A stretch of DNA of 64,000 nt from Amycolatopsis nalaikhensis (GCF_030264295.1 NZ_CP127173.1:8067501-8131500); one strand, 5' to 3'; positions 25,809 through 35,113 are shown, numbered from the stretch's first letter. The notes: a model not told the origin generated them from the sequence alone. Program-made: numbers and translations.

Positions 25809-27311
25809 ATGCGGCGGATCATGGGAACCGAAGTCGAGTACGGCATCTCCGTGCCGGGCGACGCGACGGCGAACCCGGTACTCACCTCCACTCAGGTCGT
25901 GCTCGCCTACGCGGCGGCGGCCGACATCCCGCGCGCCCGGCGCGCGCGGTGGGACTACGAGGTGGAGTCGCCGCTGCGCGACGCGCGCGGGTTCGACCTG
26001 ACCGGCCCCGGCGGGCCGGGCCACGACCCGGACGTCGAGGACCTCGGCGCGGCGAACGTCATCCTGACCAACGGCGCGCGGCTGTACGTCGACCACGCGC
26101 ACCCGGAGTACTCGGCACCCGAGGTGACGAACGCGCGCGACGCGGTCATCTGGGACAAGGCGGGCGAGCGCGTCGTGGAGGAGGCGGCGATGAAGGCCGC
26201 CTCCGTGCCGGGGCAGCCGCAGCTGCAGCTCTACAAGAACAACGTCGACGGCAAGGGCGCGAGCTACGGCACGCACGAGAACTACCTGTGCGCGCGGTCG
26301 ACGCCGTTCACCGCGATCATCGCGGGGCTGACGCCGTTCTTCGTGTCGCGGCAGGTCGTGACCGGCTCGGGCCGGGTCGGGATCGGCCAGCAGAGCGAGG
26401 AAGCCGGGTTCCAGCTCTCCCAGCGTGCGGACTACATCGAGGTCGAGGTCGGCCTCGAAACCACGCTGAAGCGCGGGATCATCAACACCCGCGACGAGCC
26501 GCACGCGGACGCGGACAAGTACCGGCGGCTGCACGTCATCATCGGCGACGCGAACATGTCGGAGTACTCGACGTACCTCAAGGTCGGGACGACGGCGCTG
26601 GTGCTGGACCTGATCGAGTCGGGCATCCGGTTCGACGACCTGAAGCTGGACGAGCCGGTCAAGGCGGTCCACCAGATCAGCCACGACCCGACGCTGAAGA
26701 CACAGGTCGCGCTGGCGAACGGGAAGAAGTACACCGGGCTGGACCTGCAGTTCGCCTACCACGAGATCGCCTCGCAGAACCTGGAGCGCACGGGCGCGGA
26801 CCAGGCGTCGAAGGAGGTCCTGCGGGTCTGGGGCGAGGTGCTGGACGCGCTGGCCCGCGACCCGCAGGAGTGCGCGGACCGGCTGGACTGGCCGGCCAAG
26901 CTGCGGCTGCTGGAGGGCTACCGGCAGCGGGACCAGCTGGCCTGGGGCGCACCGCGGCTGCGGCTGGTCGACCTGCAGTACTCGGACGTGCGGCTGGCGA
27001 AGGGCCTGTACAACCGGCTGGTCACGCGCGGGTCGATGAAGCGGCTGGTGTCGGAGGAAGAGGTGCTGGCCGCGGTGACGACGCCGCCGTCGGACACGCG
27101 GGCCTACTTCCGGGGCCGGGCGCTGGAGAAGTACGCGACGTCGATCGCGGCGGCGTCGTGGGATTCGGTCATCTTCGACGTGGGCAAGGAGTCCCTGGTG
27201 CGGATCCCGACCCTGGAGCCGCTGCGGGGGACGAAGGCGCACGTCGGCAAGCTGCTCGACAACGCGGCGACCGCTGAAGAGCTGGTGGAGGCGCTCACCG
27301 GTTCGGACTAG
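25809..27311 (+). CDS. dop: Depupylase / Pup deamidase
   Basis: A 500-residue carboxylate-amine ligase homologue that cleaves the isopeptide bond between Pup and substrate lysines (and deamidates Pup ending in Gln). It starts MRRIMGTEVEYGISVPGD with the metal-binding glutamates; the Dop-specific loop (about 45-80) that PafA lacks is present; NTRDEPHADADKYRRLHVI is the conserved catalytic block. Since Pup here ends in Gly-Gly-Glu, only the depupylase activity is needed. First gene of dop-pup-prcB-prcA; pup follows after 86 bases. Confidence 0.97.
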   Translation: MRRIMGTEVEYGISVPGDATANPVLTSTQVVLAYAAAADIPRARRARWDYEVESPLRDARGFDLTGPGGPGHDPDVEDLGAANVILTNGARLYVDHAHPEYSAPEVTNARDAVIWDKAGERVVEEAAMKAASVPGQPQLQLYKNNVDGKGASYGTHENYLCARSTPFTAIIAGLTPFFVSRQVVTGSGRVGIGQQSEEAGFQLSQRADYIEVEVGLETTLKRGIINTRDEPHADADKYRRLHVIIGDANMSEYSTYLKVGTTALVLDLIESGIRFDDLKLDEPVKAVHQISHDPTLKTQVALANGKKYTGLDLQFAYHEIASQNLERTGADQASKEVLRVWGEVLDALARDPQECADRLDWPAKLRLLEGYRQRDQLAWGAPRLRLVDLQYSDVRLAKGLYNRLVTRGSMKRLVSEEEVLAAVTTPPSDTRAYFRGRALEKYATSIAAASWDSVIFDVGKESLVRIPTLEPLRGTKAHVGKLLDNAATAEELVEALTGSD

Positions 27312-27397
27312 GCGGGACGCACCAGCGATCGCGGCGTGACCCCGAATGTCGGGGGCGCTGGGTAGGCTAGGAAACATCAGCCACACCGGGAGGCGAG

Positions 27398-27592
27398 ATG
27401 GCCCAGGAAAAGATCGAAAAGCACGGCGGTGGTGACTCCGACGAGGAGTTCGACGACACCGGCGCGGCGGGTCAGGAGCGGCGCGAAAAGCTCGGCGAGG
27501 ACGTGGACACGATCCTGGACGAGATCGACGACGTGCTCGAGGAGAACGCCGAGGACTTCGTCCGGGCCTACGTGCAGAAGGGCGGCGAGTAA
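27398..27592 (+). CDS. pup: Prokaryotic ubiquitin-like protein Pup
   Basis: A 64-residue, very acidic, intrinsically disordered modifier. The central part (DVDTILDEIDDVLEENAEDF) is the helix that binds the Mpa coiled coil. The C-terminus is YVQKGGE: glutamate is already encoded, whereas mycobacteria encode Gln and need Dop to deamidate it. PafA couples the terminal glutamate side chain to substrate lysines. The ATG has a GGGAGG ribosome-binding site, and TAGGCT lies about 30 bases upstream, so pup may have its own promoter. Confidence 0.97.
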   Translation: MAQEKIEKHGGGDSDEEFDDTGAAGQERREKLGEDVDTILDEIDDVLEENAEDFVRAYVQKGGE

Positions 27593-27715
27593 GCCGCTCG
27601 GGCGCCGCGCCCTTGCCGACCGTTCAGCCGGCGGCCGGGGTTCCGCGTGGCGGTGACCCCTGCGGGTCGCCGGCCGTGGGGCCCCGGCCCGCACAGATGG
27701 GATTTTTGAGCACGT

Positions 27716-28570
27716 ATGGACAACACCAGGGGCATCTCGGGTCCCGCGCTGCCTGCCGCGTACTTCTCGTCGGCGACGTCGTCGTTCTCCGATTTCCTGC
27801 GTGAGCAGGCACCGGAGCTGCTCCCGCAGCGGCGGGTGGCGCCGGGTGCGGCGGAGCTGAACATCCCGCACGGGACGACGATCGTGGCCTGCACGTTCGC
27901 GGGCGGGGTGCTGATCGCGGGCGACCGGCGGGCGACGTCGGGGAACCTGATCGCGAGCCGGGACATCGAGAAGGTGCACGTCACCGACGAGTATTCGGCG
28001 GTGGGCATCGCGGGCACGGCGGGGCTGGCCGTGGAGATGGTGCGGCTGTACGCGGTCGAGCTGGCGCACTACGAGAAGATCGAGGGCGTTTCGCTGTCGC
28101 TGGACGGCAAGACGAACAAGCTGGCCGGGATGGTCAAGGGCAACCTCGAGATGGCGATGGCCGGGCTGGCGGCGATCCCGTTGTTCGTGGGCTACGACCT
28201 GGAGGCCGAGGACGCGAAGCACGCGGGCCGGATCGTCTCGTACGACGCCGCGGGCGGGCGTTACGAGGAGAACGGCGGCTACGCGGGCATCGGTTCGGGT
28301 TCGCTGTTCGCGAAGTCGGCGTTGAAGAAGCTGCACGACCCGGACGCGGACGTCGAAGGCGCGGTCCGGGTGGCGGTGGAGGCGCTGTACGACGCGGCGG
28401 ACGACGACACGGCATCGGGCGGCCCGGACCTGGTGCGCCGGATCTTCCCGAGCGTCGTGACGATCACGGCGGAGCAGGGTGCCGTGCAGCTGTCCGAGTC
28501 GGAGACCGCGGCGGTCGCCGAGGCCGTGGTCCAGGGCCGCATCGAGCGCCAGCAGCGCCGGCTGTCCTGA
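27716..28570 (+). CDS. prcB: 20S proteasome beta subunit
   Basis: A 284-residue catalytic subunit with a 53-residue propeptide removed by autolysis at HG/TT, giving Thr54 as N-terminal nucleophile. Asp and Lys of the active site are in ADRRATSG-like LIAGDRRATSG and SRDIEKVHV. GSGSLFAKSALKK is the conserved C-terminal helix. The ribosome-binding site is weak (TTGAG). The gap to pup (123 bases) holds no gene. prcA follows after 54 bases. Confidence 0.97.
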   Translation: MDNTRGISGPALPAAYFSSATSSFSDFLREQAPELLPQRRVAPGAAELNIPHGTTIVACTFAGGVLIAGDRRATSGNLIASRDIEKVHVTDEYSAVGIAGTAGLAVEMVRLYAVELAHYEKIEGVSLSLDGKTNKLAGMVKGNLEMAMAGLAAIPLFVGYDLEAEDAKHAGRIVSYDAAGGRYEENGGYAGIGSGSLFAKSALKKLHDPDADVEGAVRVAVEALYDAADDDTASGGPDLVRRIFPSVVTITAEQGAVQLSESETAAVAEAVVQGRIERQQRRLS

Positions 28571-28624
28571 CGCGGGGCTTGGACCAGTGAACGTAGGAAC
28601 ACCGAAAGACCTGGAGCGCACACC

Positions 28625-29416
28625 GTGACGATGCCGTTGTATGCCTCTCCCGAGCAGCTGATGCGGGAGCGTTCCGAGCTGGCGCGCAAGGGCATCGCGC
28701 GCGGCCGGAGCGTGGTGGTGCTGAAGTACGCGGGCGGCGTGCTGTTCGTGGCGGAGAACCCGTCTGCCACGCTGCACAAGGTGTCCGAGATCTACGACCG
28801 GATCGGCTTCGCGGCGGTCGGCCGCTACAGCGAGTTCGAGAATCTGCGAGTGGCGGGCATCCGCCACGCGGACTTGAAGGGCTACCAGTACGACCGGCGT
28901 GACGTGAGCGCAAGGGCACTGGCGAACGCGTACGCGGCGACGCTGGGCAGCATCTTCACCGAGCAGCTGAAGCCGTTCGAGGTGGAGATCTGCGTAGCGG
29001 AGGTGGGCGCGAGTGCGGCGGAGGACCAGCTGTACCGCCTGACGTACGACGGGTCGATCTTCGACGAGCCGCAGTACGTGGTGATGGGCGGCCAGGCGGA
29101 CAAGATTTCGGCAAAGCTGAAGGAGACGTTCGAGGACGGCCTGGAGCTGCAGGCGGCGCTGGGCGTCGCGGTGGCGGCCCTGCGAACCCCGAGCCAGCCG
29201 GCGTCGTCGACGTCGTCATCGGCAGGCTCGTCATCGAGCACCCCGGCGGCGAACGGAAACGGCGAAGCGGACCCGATCAAGCTGGAGGTGGCGGTCCTGG
29301 ACCGGGACCGCCCGAGGCGATCATTCCGCCGCCTGACGGGAGCGGCGCTGGACGCACTGCTCCCGGTCCCGGACCCGGTGGGCGAGGAGCCAGAGAGCAA
29401 GCCGGAAGGCGAGTGA
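28625..29416 (+). CDS. prcA: 20S proteasome alpha subunit
   Basis: A 263-residue non-catalytic outer-ring subunit. The N-terminal MTMPLYASPEQLMRERSELA is the gate segment and alpha-specific helix; the core GRSVVVLKYAGGVLFVAEN and FEVEICVAEVG follow. The C-terminal 75 residues (from about 190) are a serine-rich, then acidic tail longer than in mycobacteria. Start is GTG, with GTG-ACG-ATG giving an alternative ATG two codons later. A terminator follows, ending the dop-pup-prcBA operon. Confidence 0.96.
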   Translation: MTMPLYASPEQLMRERSELARKGIARGRSVVVLKYAGGVLFVAENPSATLHKVSEIYDRIGFAAVGRYSEFENLRVAGIRHADLKGYQYDRRDVSARALANAYAATLGSIFTEQLKPFEVEICVAEVGASAAEDQLYRLTYDGSIFDEPQYVVMGGQADKISAKLKETFEDGLELQAALGVAVAALRTPSQPASSTSSSAGSSSSTPAANGNGEADPIKLEVAVLDRDRPRRSFRRLTGAALDALLPVPDPVGEEPESKPEGE

Positions 29417-29422
29417 GGTTCA

Positions 29423-29459
29423 GAAACAGGGGCGTGGCCAGTGGCCGCGCCCCTGTTTC
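29423..29459 (+). terminator. Terminator hairpin after prcA
   Basis: GAAACAGGGGCG (29423-29434) pairs perfectly with CGCCCCTGTTTC (29448-29459), with further pairing in the loop, seven bases after the prcA stop. Confidence 0.8.
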
Positions 29460-29491
29460 GTGGGGACGGAGAGCCCAACTTAGACAAAGGA

Positions 29492-29637
29492 GCTGGGTGG
29501 TCATCCCGTCGCCTGAGGCCGTCAAATCACTTTGAGCCAGGCCCGCAACTACTCCCAGAACGCGAGTTGGCTACGGAGGCTTGCGGGCCTGGCTCAAAGT
29601 GATAGGCCTCAATCAGGCGACGGGATGACCACCCAGC
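29492..29637. repeat. Long inverted repeat with 57-base arms
   Basis: Arms 29492-29548 and 29581-29637 are inverted copies: the outer 25 and inner 23 bases pair perfectly, with a few mismatches and a small shift between; the spacer is 32 bases. It lies between the convergent prcA and esterase genes. No coding capacity. It may be a MITE-like palindromic element or a strong bidirectional terminator. The flanking bases 29638-29744 show no gene. Confidence 0.85.
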
Positions 29638-29744
29638 GGCCCCCACGAGAACGCAAGAAGGCTACGAAGCCCCGGCCATCCCGGAGCCTGCCCGTCCGGC
29701 GAGGACATGTTTTGCCTGTGGACGTTCGCGCTCGAAGAACGAGG

Positions 29745-30935
29745 TCAAGAAACCACAGGCGAAGCCCGAAAGGCCTGATCGGCAAACGCCAGCAGGTAAG
29801 GCAACGTAGCCCGAGCGGTGTGCCAGGTGTGGTTGAACCCGCGTTCGGCATGCACAACAGCCTCCTGCCCCCGAGCCCGAAGAGCATCCGCGATCCGATG
29901 GGCAGTGGTCACATCGGTAGGCGCCCCAGTCCCCACAGCCAACATCACCGAGATCGGCGCTGGAAACGCCATGGTCGGCAGGTACCGACGCGGCGTATTG
30001 GCAGCAATGGCGGCCTGATTGCCGTCGAGAACCCCTACAGAGTCATTGAGATCGTCGTAGGGCAGCGCGATCACCAGCGTGGCGAACTCATCGACATGAT
30101 GCAGCCCGATATTCAAAGCACCGAAGCCACCCCCGGACATGCCGCCCAACGCCCGGTGACCACGGTCAGGGATCGTGCGGTAGCGGTGGTCGATCGCCGG
30201 GACCACCGTACGGGCCAGGTAAGTCTCCAATTGCGGGCCACCCGGGACGTCGAGGCACTCCCAGTCCGTGGCCGGGTTGCCCGCCGTCAGGTCGACGCTC
30301 ACCACGATCATCGGCGCGATCACGTGGGCCTGCTGCAGCGCCAAGAGCGTGCCTGGCGCGTCGCCCGAGGTGAGCCAGTCTCGCGGGCCGCCGAACGGGT
30401 AGCCGTGGATCAGGTACACCACCGGGTAGCGGCGGGCCGTGTCCGTGGTGTACCCCGGCGGCAGGATCACGTAGTTGCTGCCCGACGGGATCCCGTGCGC
30501 CGGATCCGGCAGGTTCACCACGTCGACGCGCTGACCGGCGCTCACCGCGGCCCGCGGTGCGGCGGCGCTCGCTTCGGGTGCCTCCTTGCCGTCGTCGAGG
30601 AGGCGTCCGGCGAGGTTGACGACCCCCGGGCCGCGCTGGAGCAGGCGGGCGAGGTCGTCGGTGGTGCGCACGTAGCCGACGTAGCTGTTGAGGCACGTCA
30701 CCGCCGCGAGCAGCAGGAGGACGCCGAACGCCGTCGAGCCCCAGCGGCGGATCCGGCGCCGGTGCCCGAGCGCGATCACCACGGCCAGCACGGCGACGGC
30801 CGCCGAGGCGAGCGAAAGCCAGATGAGCGGTGACTCGAGCGGGCCCAGGTCGCGGGCTCGGGCGGTGATGTCGCCAGGCAGCACCGGGTCCGTCGCGGCC
30901 CGGTGCACGGCGTTCGCCCAGCCGTGCCCGTCCAT
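29745..30935 (-). CDS. Membrane-anchored esterase (antigen-85/esterase-D-like alpha/beta hydrolase)
   Basis: A 396-residue protein. Two hydrophobic segments near the N-terminus (about 36-57 and 68-88) anchor it; the alpha/beta hydrolase domain (about 135-390) faces outside. The nucleophile elbow is GGMSGGGFGA (Ser of GMSGG), HGYPFGG is the oxyanion region, and the catalytic His is in RGFNHTWHTA. The family includes mycolyltransferases and carbohydrate esterases; its substrate is unknown. The end of the preceding lipid kinase frame runs into this gene only because that gene is frameshifted. Confidence 0.85.
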   Translation of the reverse strand: MDGHGWANAVHRAATDPVLPGDITARARDLGPLESPLIWLSLASAAVAVLAVVIALGHRRRIRRWGSTAFGVLLLLAAVTCLNSYVGYVRTTDDLARLLQRGPGVVNLAGRLLDDGKEAPEASAAAPRAAVSAGQRVDVVNLPDPAHGIPSGSNYVILPPGYTTDTARRYPVVYLIHGYPFGGPRDWLTSGDAPGTLLALQQAHVIAPMIVVSVDLTAGNPATDWECLDVPGGPQLETYLARTVVPAIDHRYRTIPDRGHRALGGMSGGGFGALNIGLHHVDEFATLVIALPYDDLNDSVGVLDGNQAAIAANTPRRYLPTMAFPAPISVMLAVGTGAPTDVTTAHRIADALRARGQEAVVHAERGFNHTWHTARATLPYLLAFADQAFRASPVVS

Positions 30936-31038
30936 CGAACCCCCGCTCGTCCCCTGGCCGCGGGCAGGGTCGCCCGCATCTCGATCATGACGCTAGCCAG
31001 GGGCACCTGTGGGTTCGTTGAGAGAAGGTAAAGAGCGA

Positions 31039-32521
31039 TTAAAGGCGGTAGATGGTGAGGGCGCTCGGCCGGGACCGGAAGCGGAACCGGTTGCCGAGCG
31101 GGCCGACCTCGCCGTCGGTGGCGACGCGGCGGTTGCCGTCGAGCAGCTCGACGTCCAGCTCCGGCAGGTCGAGCTTCCTGGTAGACGTGGCTGGCCGCGA
31201 GGCTGCGGGTGAGCATGGCCAGCAGGAACCGGGCGCGGGAGTAGGGCAGGTCCGCGCGCAGGTAACGGATGTCGAGCAAGCCGGTGTCGAGCGCGGGACG
31301 GCGGCTGGGCGCGAACCCCTTGGGCGCGTACGTGCCGTTGCCGACGAAAAGCAGCCAGACCTGGGTGAGCTTGCCGTTGAGCCGGACGGTCAGCGGCTTG
31401 GCGTGCCGCAGCGTCCTGGCCAGCGCGATCGCCGCCGACGGCCACTTGGGGTGCCGTTCCTGCAGCTTCTCGCGCAGCCGCACCATCTCCGGGTAGCCGC
31501 CGAGGCTGGCCGTGTTGACGAACCATCGGTGATCGGCGCCGTTCGATCCGCCGATCTCGACCTCGCCCAGGTCGATGCCGACGGCGTTGCCGACCTCGGT
31601 CGCCGCGTCGGCGTCGGGCATCGCGCGGACGCCGACGTCGCGGGCGAAGTGGTTCAACGTCCCGGCCGGGATGAGCGCGAGCGGCAGTTCGCGCTCGGCG
31701 GCCACGGACGCGACCGCCGCCACGGTGCCGTCGCCGCCCGCGACGCCGAGCGCGCGGACCGTGCCGCGCGCGTCGATCTCGGCCTCGAGCTGGGCGCGCA
31801 GCTCCTGCTTCGGGTCCGGGTAGAGCAGGGCGGCCTTGGGCCAGGCGAACCGGACCTCGTCGGTCGGGTCGTGGGTGGCCACGCCGGAGCTGGGGTTGAC
31901 GACGACGAGCATGTCCTCCCCGTCGACCATCTCGGGGGCCTCGGCGTCGTGGGCCGTGCGGCCGGGGATGTCGTCGTGCAGGGGCCACCAGTGCCGCGTC
32001 GCGAGCCCGACGCCGACCCCGATGCTCAGGCCGACCCCCACGTCGGAGGGCCAGTGGACGCCGGTGTGGACGCGGGAGTAGGCGACCGCCAGCGCCAGCG
32101 GGGCCACGGCGAGCCCCGCTTTCGGGGACTCCATCGCCACCGCCGTCGCGAAGGCCGCGGCGGACGCCGAGTGCCCGGACGGGAACGATGACGACGTCGG
32201 CCGTTTCCGCAGGCGGCGGTGCATGGGCACCTCCTCCTCGGCCGGGCGGCGGCGCGGGAACAGCGGCTTGCCGATGAGGTTCGCGGCGGCGCTGGCCCCG
32301 GCGATCGCGACCACCCCGCGCAACGCGGCCCGGCGCGTCTCGCCCTTCCTGGTGGCCAGCAGGGCCGCGACGCCCCACCACAGGCGGGACTTGTTCGCCG
32401 ATCTCGACAGTGCCATCAGGGCGTCATCGGCTCGTGAAGCGGGCAACGCCGCACTGCGCCGCATCAAGGCGCGGTCGGTCCGCCCGACCCGCCGGAAGGC
32501 CCGGATGAGCTGGTGTGACAA
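31039..32521 (-). pseudogene. PAP2 phosphatase-diacylglycerol kinase fusion, broken near the 3' end by a frameshift
   Basis: Two domains: a membrane PAP2 phosphatase (about 20-190) with KPLFPRRRP, SFPSGHSA and SRVHTGVHWPSD, and a lipid/diacylglycerol kinase (about 205-490) with NPSSG, AGGDGTVAAVASV and PAGTLNHFARD. The reading frame is lost at 31170-31178: deleting one T from CGAGCTTCC restores QELDLPEL and a frame ending at the TAA 31039-31041 with a normal kinase C-terminus. As written, the frame runs on to 30776 into the next gene. Either a recent inactivating or truncating mutation, or a sequencing error. The TTG start at 32521 is uncertain; ATG 32464 is an alternative. Confidence 0.8.
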
Positions 32522-32652
32522 AGGGTCCGCCTTCCGCGCGCCGTCAAGAGCCGTGCTCCAATCGTGCCGTATTCAGGGTGAATTCACCGTCTGTGGCCTA
32601 CTGGGGGCGTGTCGACGCCCGAACGGCGCACCGTCGAAGGGGGTGCAGCGCC

Positions 32653-32658
32653 TACTCT
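32653..32658 (+). promoter_or_regulatory. TACTCT -10 box of pafA
   Basis: TACTCT is six bases before the pafA ATG at 32665 without a ribosome-binding site: probable leaderless transcript. Confidence 0.45.
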
Positions 32659-32664
32659 GGTGGG

Positions 32665-34023
32665 ATGCAGCGGCGGATCTTTGGCATCGAGACCGAGTTC
32701 GGGGTCACGTGCACCTTCCACGGACAGCGCAGGCTCTCGCCCGACGAGGTGGCGCGCTACCTGTTCCGGCGAGTCGTGTCGTGGGGACGCTCCTCCAACG
32801 TGTTCCTGTCGAACGGCTCCCGGCTCTACCTCGACGTCGGCTCGCACCCCGAGTACGCGACGGCCGAGTGCGACGACCTGGTCCAGCTGGTCACGCACGA
32901 CAAGGCGGGTGAGCGGATCCTCGAGGACCTGCTCGTCGACGCCGAGCGGCGGCTGGCCGACGAGGGCATCGGCGGCGACATCTTCCTGTTCAAGAACAAC
33001 ACCGACTCGGCGGGCAACTCCTACGGCTGCCACGAGAACTACCTCGTGACCCGGGCGGGTGAATTCTCCCGGATCGCGGACGTGCTCCTGCCGTTCCTGG
33101 TGACCCGCCAGCTCATCTGCGGCGCCGGCAAGGTGCTGCAGACCCCGCGCGGCGCGGTCTACTGCCTCTCCCAGCGTGCGGAACACATCTGGGAAGGCGT
33201 CTCCAGCGCGACCACGCGGTCGCGGCCCATCATCAACACCCGCGACGAGCCCCACGCCGACGCCGAGCGCTACCGGCGCCTGCACGTCATCGTGGGCGAC
33301 TCGAACATGGCGGAGCCGACGACCATGCTCAAGGTCGGCTCGGCGAACCTGGTGCTCGAGATGATCGAGGCCGGCGTCCAGTTCCGCGACTTCACCCTGG
33401 ACAACCCGATCCGGGCGATCCGCGAGATCAGCCACGACCTCACCGGCCGCCGCCAGGTGCGGCTGGCCGGCGGGCGCGAGGCGTCGGCGCTGGACATCCA
33501 GCGCGAGTACCACGCCCGCGCCGTCCAGCACCTCAAGGAGAACGGCTCGACCCCGGCGAACGAGCGCGTCGTCGAGCTGTGGGGCCGGGCGCTCGAGGCG
33601 GTCGAGCAGCAGGACTTCAGCAAGATCGACACCGAGATCGACTGGGCGATCAAGCACCGGCTGGTCGAGCGGTACCGGCACAAGCACGACCTGGACCTGT
33701 CCAGCCCGCGCATCGCGCAGCTCGACCTGGCCTACCACGACATCCGCCGTGGCCGGGGCATCTTCGACCTGCTCCAGCGCAAGGGCCTGGTCCGCCGGGT
33801 CACCGACGACGGCGAGATCGAGGCGGCCAAGGACACCCCGCCGCAGACGACGAGGGCGAAGCTGCGCGGCGACTTCATCGCCGCCGCCCAGGCCGCCGGG
33901 CGCGACTTCACGGTCGACTGGGTGCACCTGAAGCTCAACGACCAGGCCCAGCGCACGGTGCTGTGCAAGGACCCGTTCCGCTCGGTCGACGAGCGCGTCG
34001 AACGGCTGATCAGCTCGCTCTGA
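32665..34023 (+). CDS. pafA: Pup--protein ligase
   Basis: A 452-residue ligase that uses ATP to attach the C-terminal glutamate of Pup to substrate lysines. It starts MQRRIFGIETEFGVTCTFHG with the metal-binding Glu pair and the catalytic Asp in YLDVGSHPEYAT; INTRDEPHADAERYRRLHVI is shared with Dop. It lacks the Dop loop, which separates it from dop at 25809. pafB and pafC are 2.3 kb downstream, separated by three inserted genes, whereas mycobacteria have pafA-pafB-pafC contiguous. A terminator follows. Confidence 0.97.
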   Translation: MQRRIFGIETEFGVTCTFHGQRRLSPDEVARYLFRRVVSWGRSSNVFLSNGSRLYLDVGSHPEYATAECDDLVQLVTHDKAGERILEDLLVDAERRLADEGIGGDIFLFKNNTDSAGNSYGCHENYLVTRAGEFSRIADVLLPFLVTRQLICGAGKVLQTPRGAVYCLSQRAEHIWEGVSSATTRSRPIINTRDEPHADAERYRRLHVIVGDSNMAEPTTMLKVGSANLVLEMIEAGVQFRDFTLDNPIRAIREISHDLTGRRQVRLAGGREASALDIQREYHARAVQHLKENGSTPANERVVELWGRALEAVEQQDFSKIDTEIDWAIKHRLVERYRHKHDLDLSSPRIAQLDLAYHDIRRGRGIFDLLQRKGLVRRVTDDGEIEAAKDTPPQTTRAKLRGDFIAAAQAAGRDFTVDWVHLKLNDQAQRTVLCKDPFRSVDERVERLISSL

Positions 34024-34031
34024 CCGGCCCG

Positions 34032-34067
34032 CCCGCCCGGCGTTCCCTACGAAAGTCGCCGGGCGGG
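34032..34067 (+). terminator. Terminator hairpin after pafA
   Basis: CCCGCCCGGCG (34032-34042) pairs perfectly with CGCCGGGCGGG (34057-34067); 14-base loop; eight bases after the pafA stop. Confidence 0.75.
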
Positions 34068-34084
34068 TGCGGCAGGATCGGCGC

Positions 34085-35113
34085 ATGCGTGTCGTGCTGC
34101 TCGTGTGCGCCCTGCTGGTGTCGGTCGCCGTGCCCGCGTCGGCGGGGGAGCGCCTGCCGAAGTGGGAGCTGACGCCGACCGGGGTCACCGCCCAGTTCCG
34201 CGGCCTGTCCGCGGTGAGTGCGCGGGTGGCGTGGGTCAGCGGCACCCAGGGCACGGTGCTGCGGACCACGGACGGCGGGGCGACCTGGAAGTCCGTCGGC
34301 CCGCCGGACACCGGGACGCTCGAGTTCCGCGACATCGAGGCGTTCGACGCCGAGCGCGCGGTGGTCCTGTCGATCGGGCCCGGGACGGACTCCCGCGTCT
34401 ACCGGACCGACGACGGCGGCGCCCACTGGCGCCAGACGTTCCAGAACACCGAGGCGGCGGCGTTCTACGACTGCCTGGCCTTCTTCGACCCGTGGCGCGG
34501 GCTGGCGATGAGCGACCCGGTCGACGGCCGGTTCCGGGTGCAGGCCACCTTCGACGGCGGCCGCAGCTGGCGCCAGGTCCCCGACAGCGGTTTCCCGCCC
34601 GCGTTGCCGGGCGAGGCGGGCTTCGCGGCGAGCGGCCAGTGCGTCACGACGGCGGGGCCGTTCGAGGCGTGGCTGGCCACCGGCGGCGGCGCGAAGGCTC
34701 GAGTCCTGCACTCCGGCGACGGCGGACGGCACTGGACGGCCGCTGCGACGCCGTTGCCGAGCAGCGCGTCGGCGGGGGTGTTCGCGGTGGCGTTCCGGAG
34801 CCCGGGCCAGGGCATCGCGATCGGCGGCGACTACGCGAACCCGACGGCGCCCGGCCCGGCGGTCGCGCTCAGCCACGACCGCGGCCGGACGTGGGCGACG
34901 CCGAGTGAGTACCCGGCCGGCTATCGGTCGGGCGTGGCCTGGCGGGGTGGGACGGTGCTCGGGGTCGGCCCCGGCGGAAGTGACCTCAGCCGGGACGGTG
35001 GACGGCACTGGACGGCGTTCGACTCGGGCAGTTTCGACACCGTGGACTGCACGGGGTCGGGGAGCTGCTGGGCCAGTGGGGTCCAGGGCCGCGTCGCCCG
35101 CCTGGGCCGCTAG
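34085..35113 (+). CDS. Secreted BNR/WD40-like beta-propeller protein
   Basis: A 342-residue exported protein. The signal peptide is residues 1-20 (VVLLVCALLVSVAVPASA, cut after ASA). The rest has repeated TTDGGATWK, RTDDGGAHWRQ, TFDGGRSWRQ, SGDGGRHWTA and SRDGGRHWTA motifs, i.e. BNR (Asp-box) blades of a propeller related to Ycf48-like and photosystem assembly factors. In bacteria such proteins are often annotated as oxidoreductases without evidence. Four cysteines (YDCLA, GQCVT, VDCTGS, GSCWAS) may form disulphides. The ATG at 34085 is chosen for the signal peptide. It overlaps the convergent SDR gene by four bases. Confidence 0.85.
   Translation: MRVVLLVCALLVSVAVPASAGERLPKWELTPTGVTAQFRGLSAVSARVAWVSGTQGTVLRTTDGGATWKSVGPPDTGTLEFRDIEAFDAERAVVLSIGPGTDSRVYRTDDGGAHWRQTFQNTEAAAFYDCLAFFDPWRGLAMSDPVDGRFRVQATFDGGRSWRQVPDSGFPPALPGEAGFAASGQCVTTAGPFEAWLATGGGAKARVLHSGDGGRHWTAAATPLPSSASAGVFAVAFRSPGQGIAIGGDYANPTAPGPAVALSHDRGRTWATPSEYPAGYRSGVAWRGGTVLGVGPGGSDLSRDGGRHWTAFDSGSFDTVDCTGSGSCWASGVQGRVARLGR

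Noticed and set aside
30776..31038. C-terminal extension of the lipid kinase frame into the esterase gene
   Set aside because: The extension is arginine/proline-rich out-of-frame sequence caused by the single-base shift at 31170-31178.
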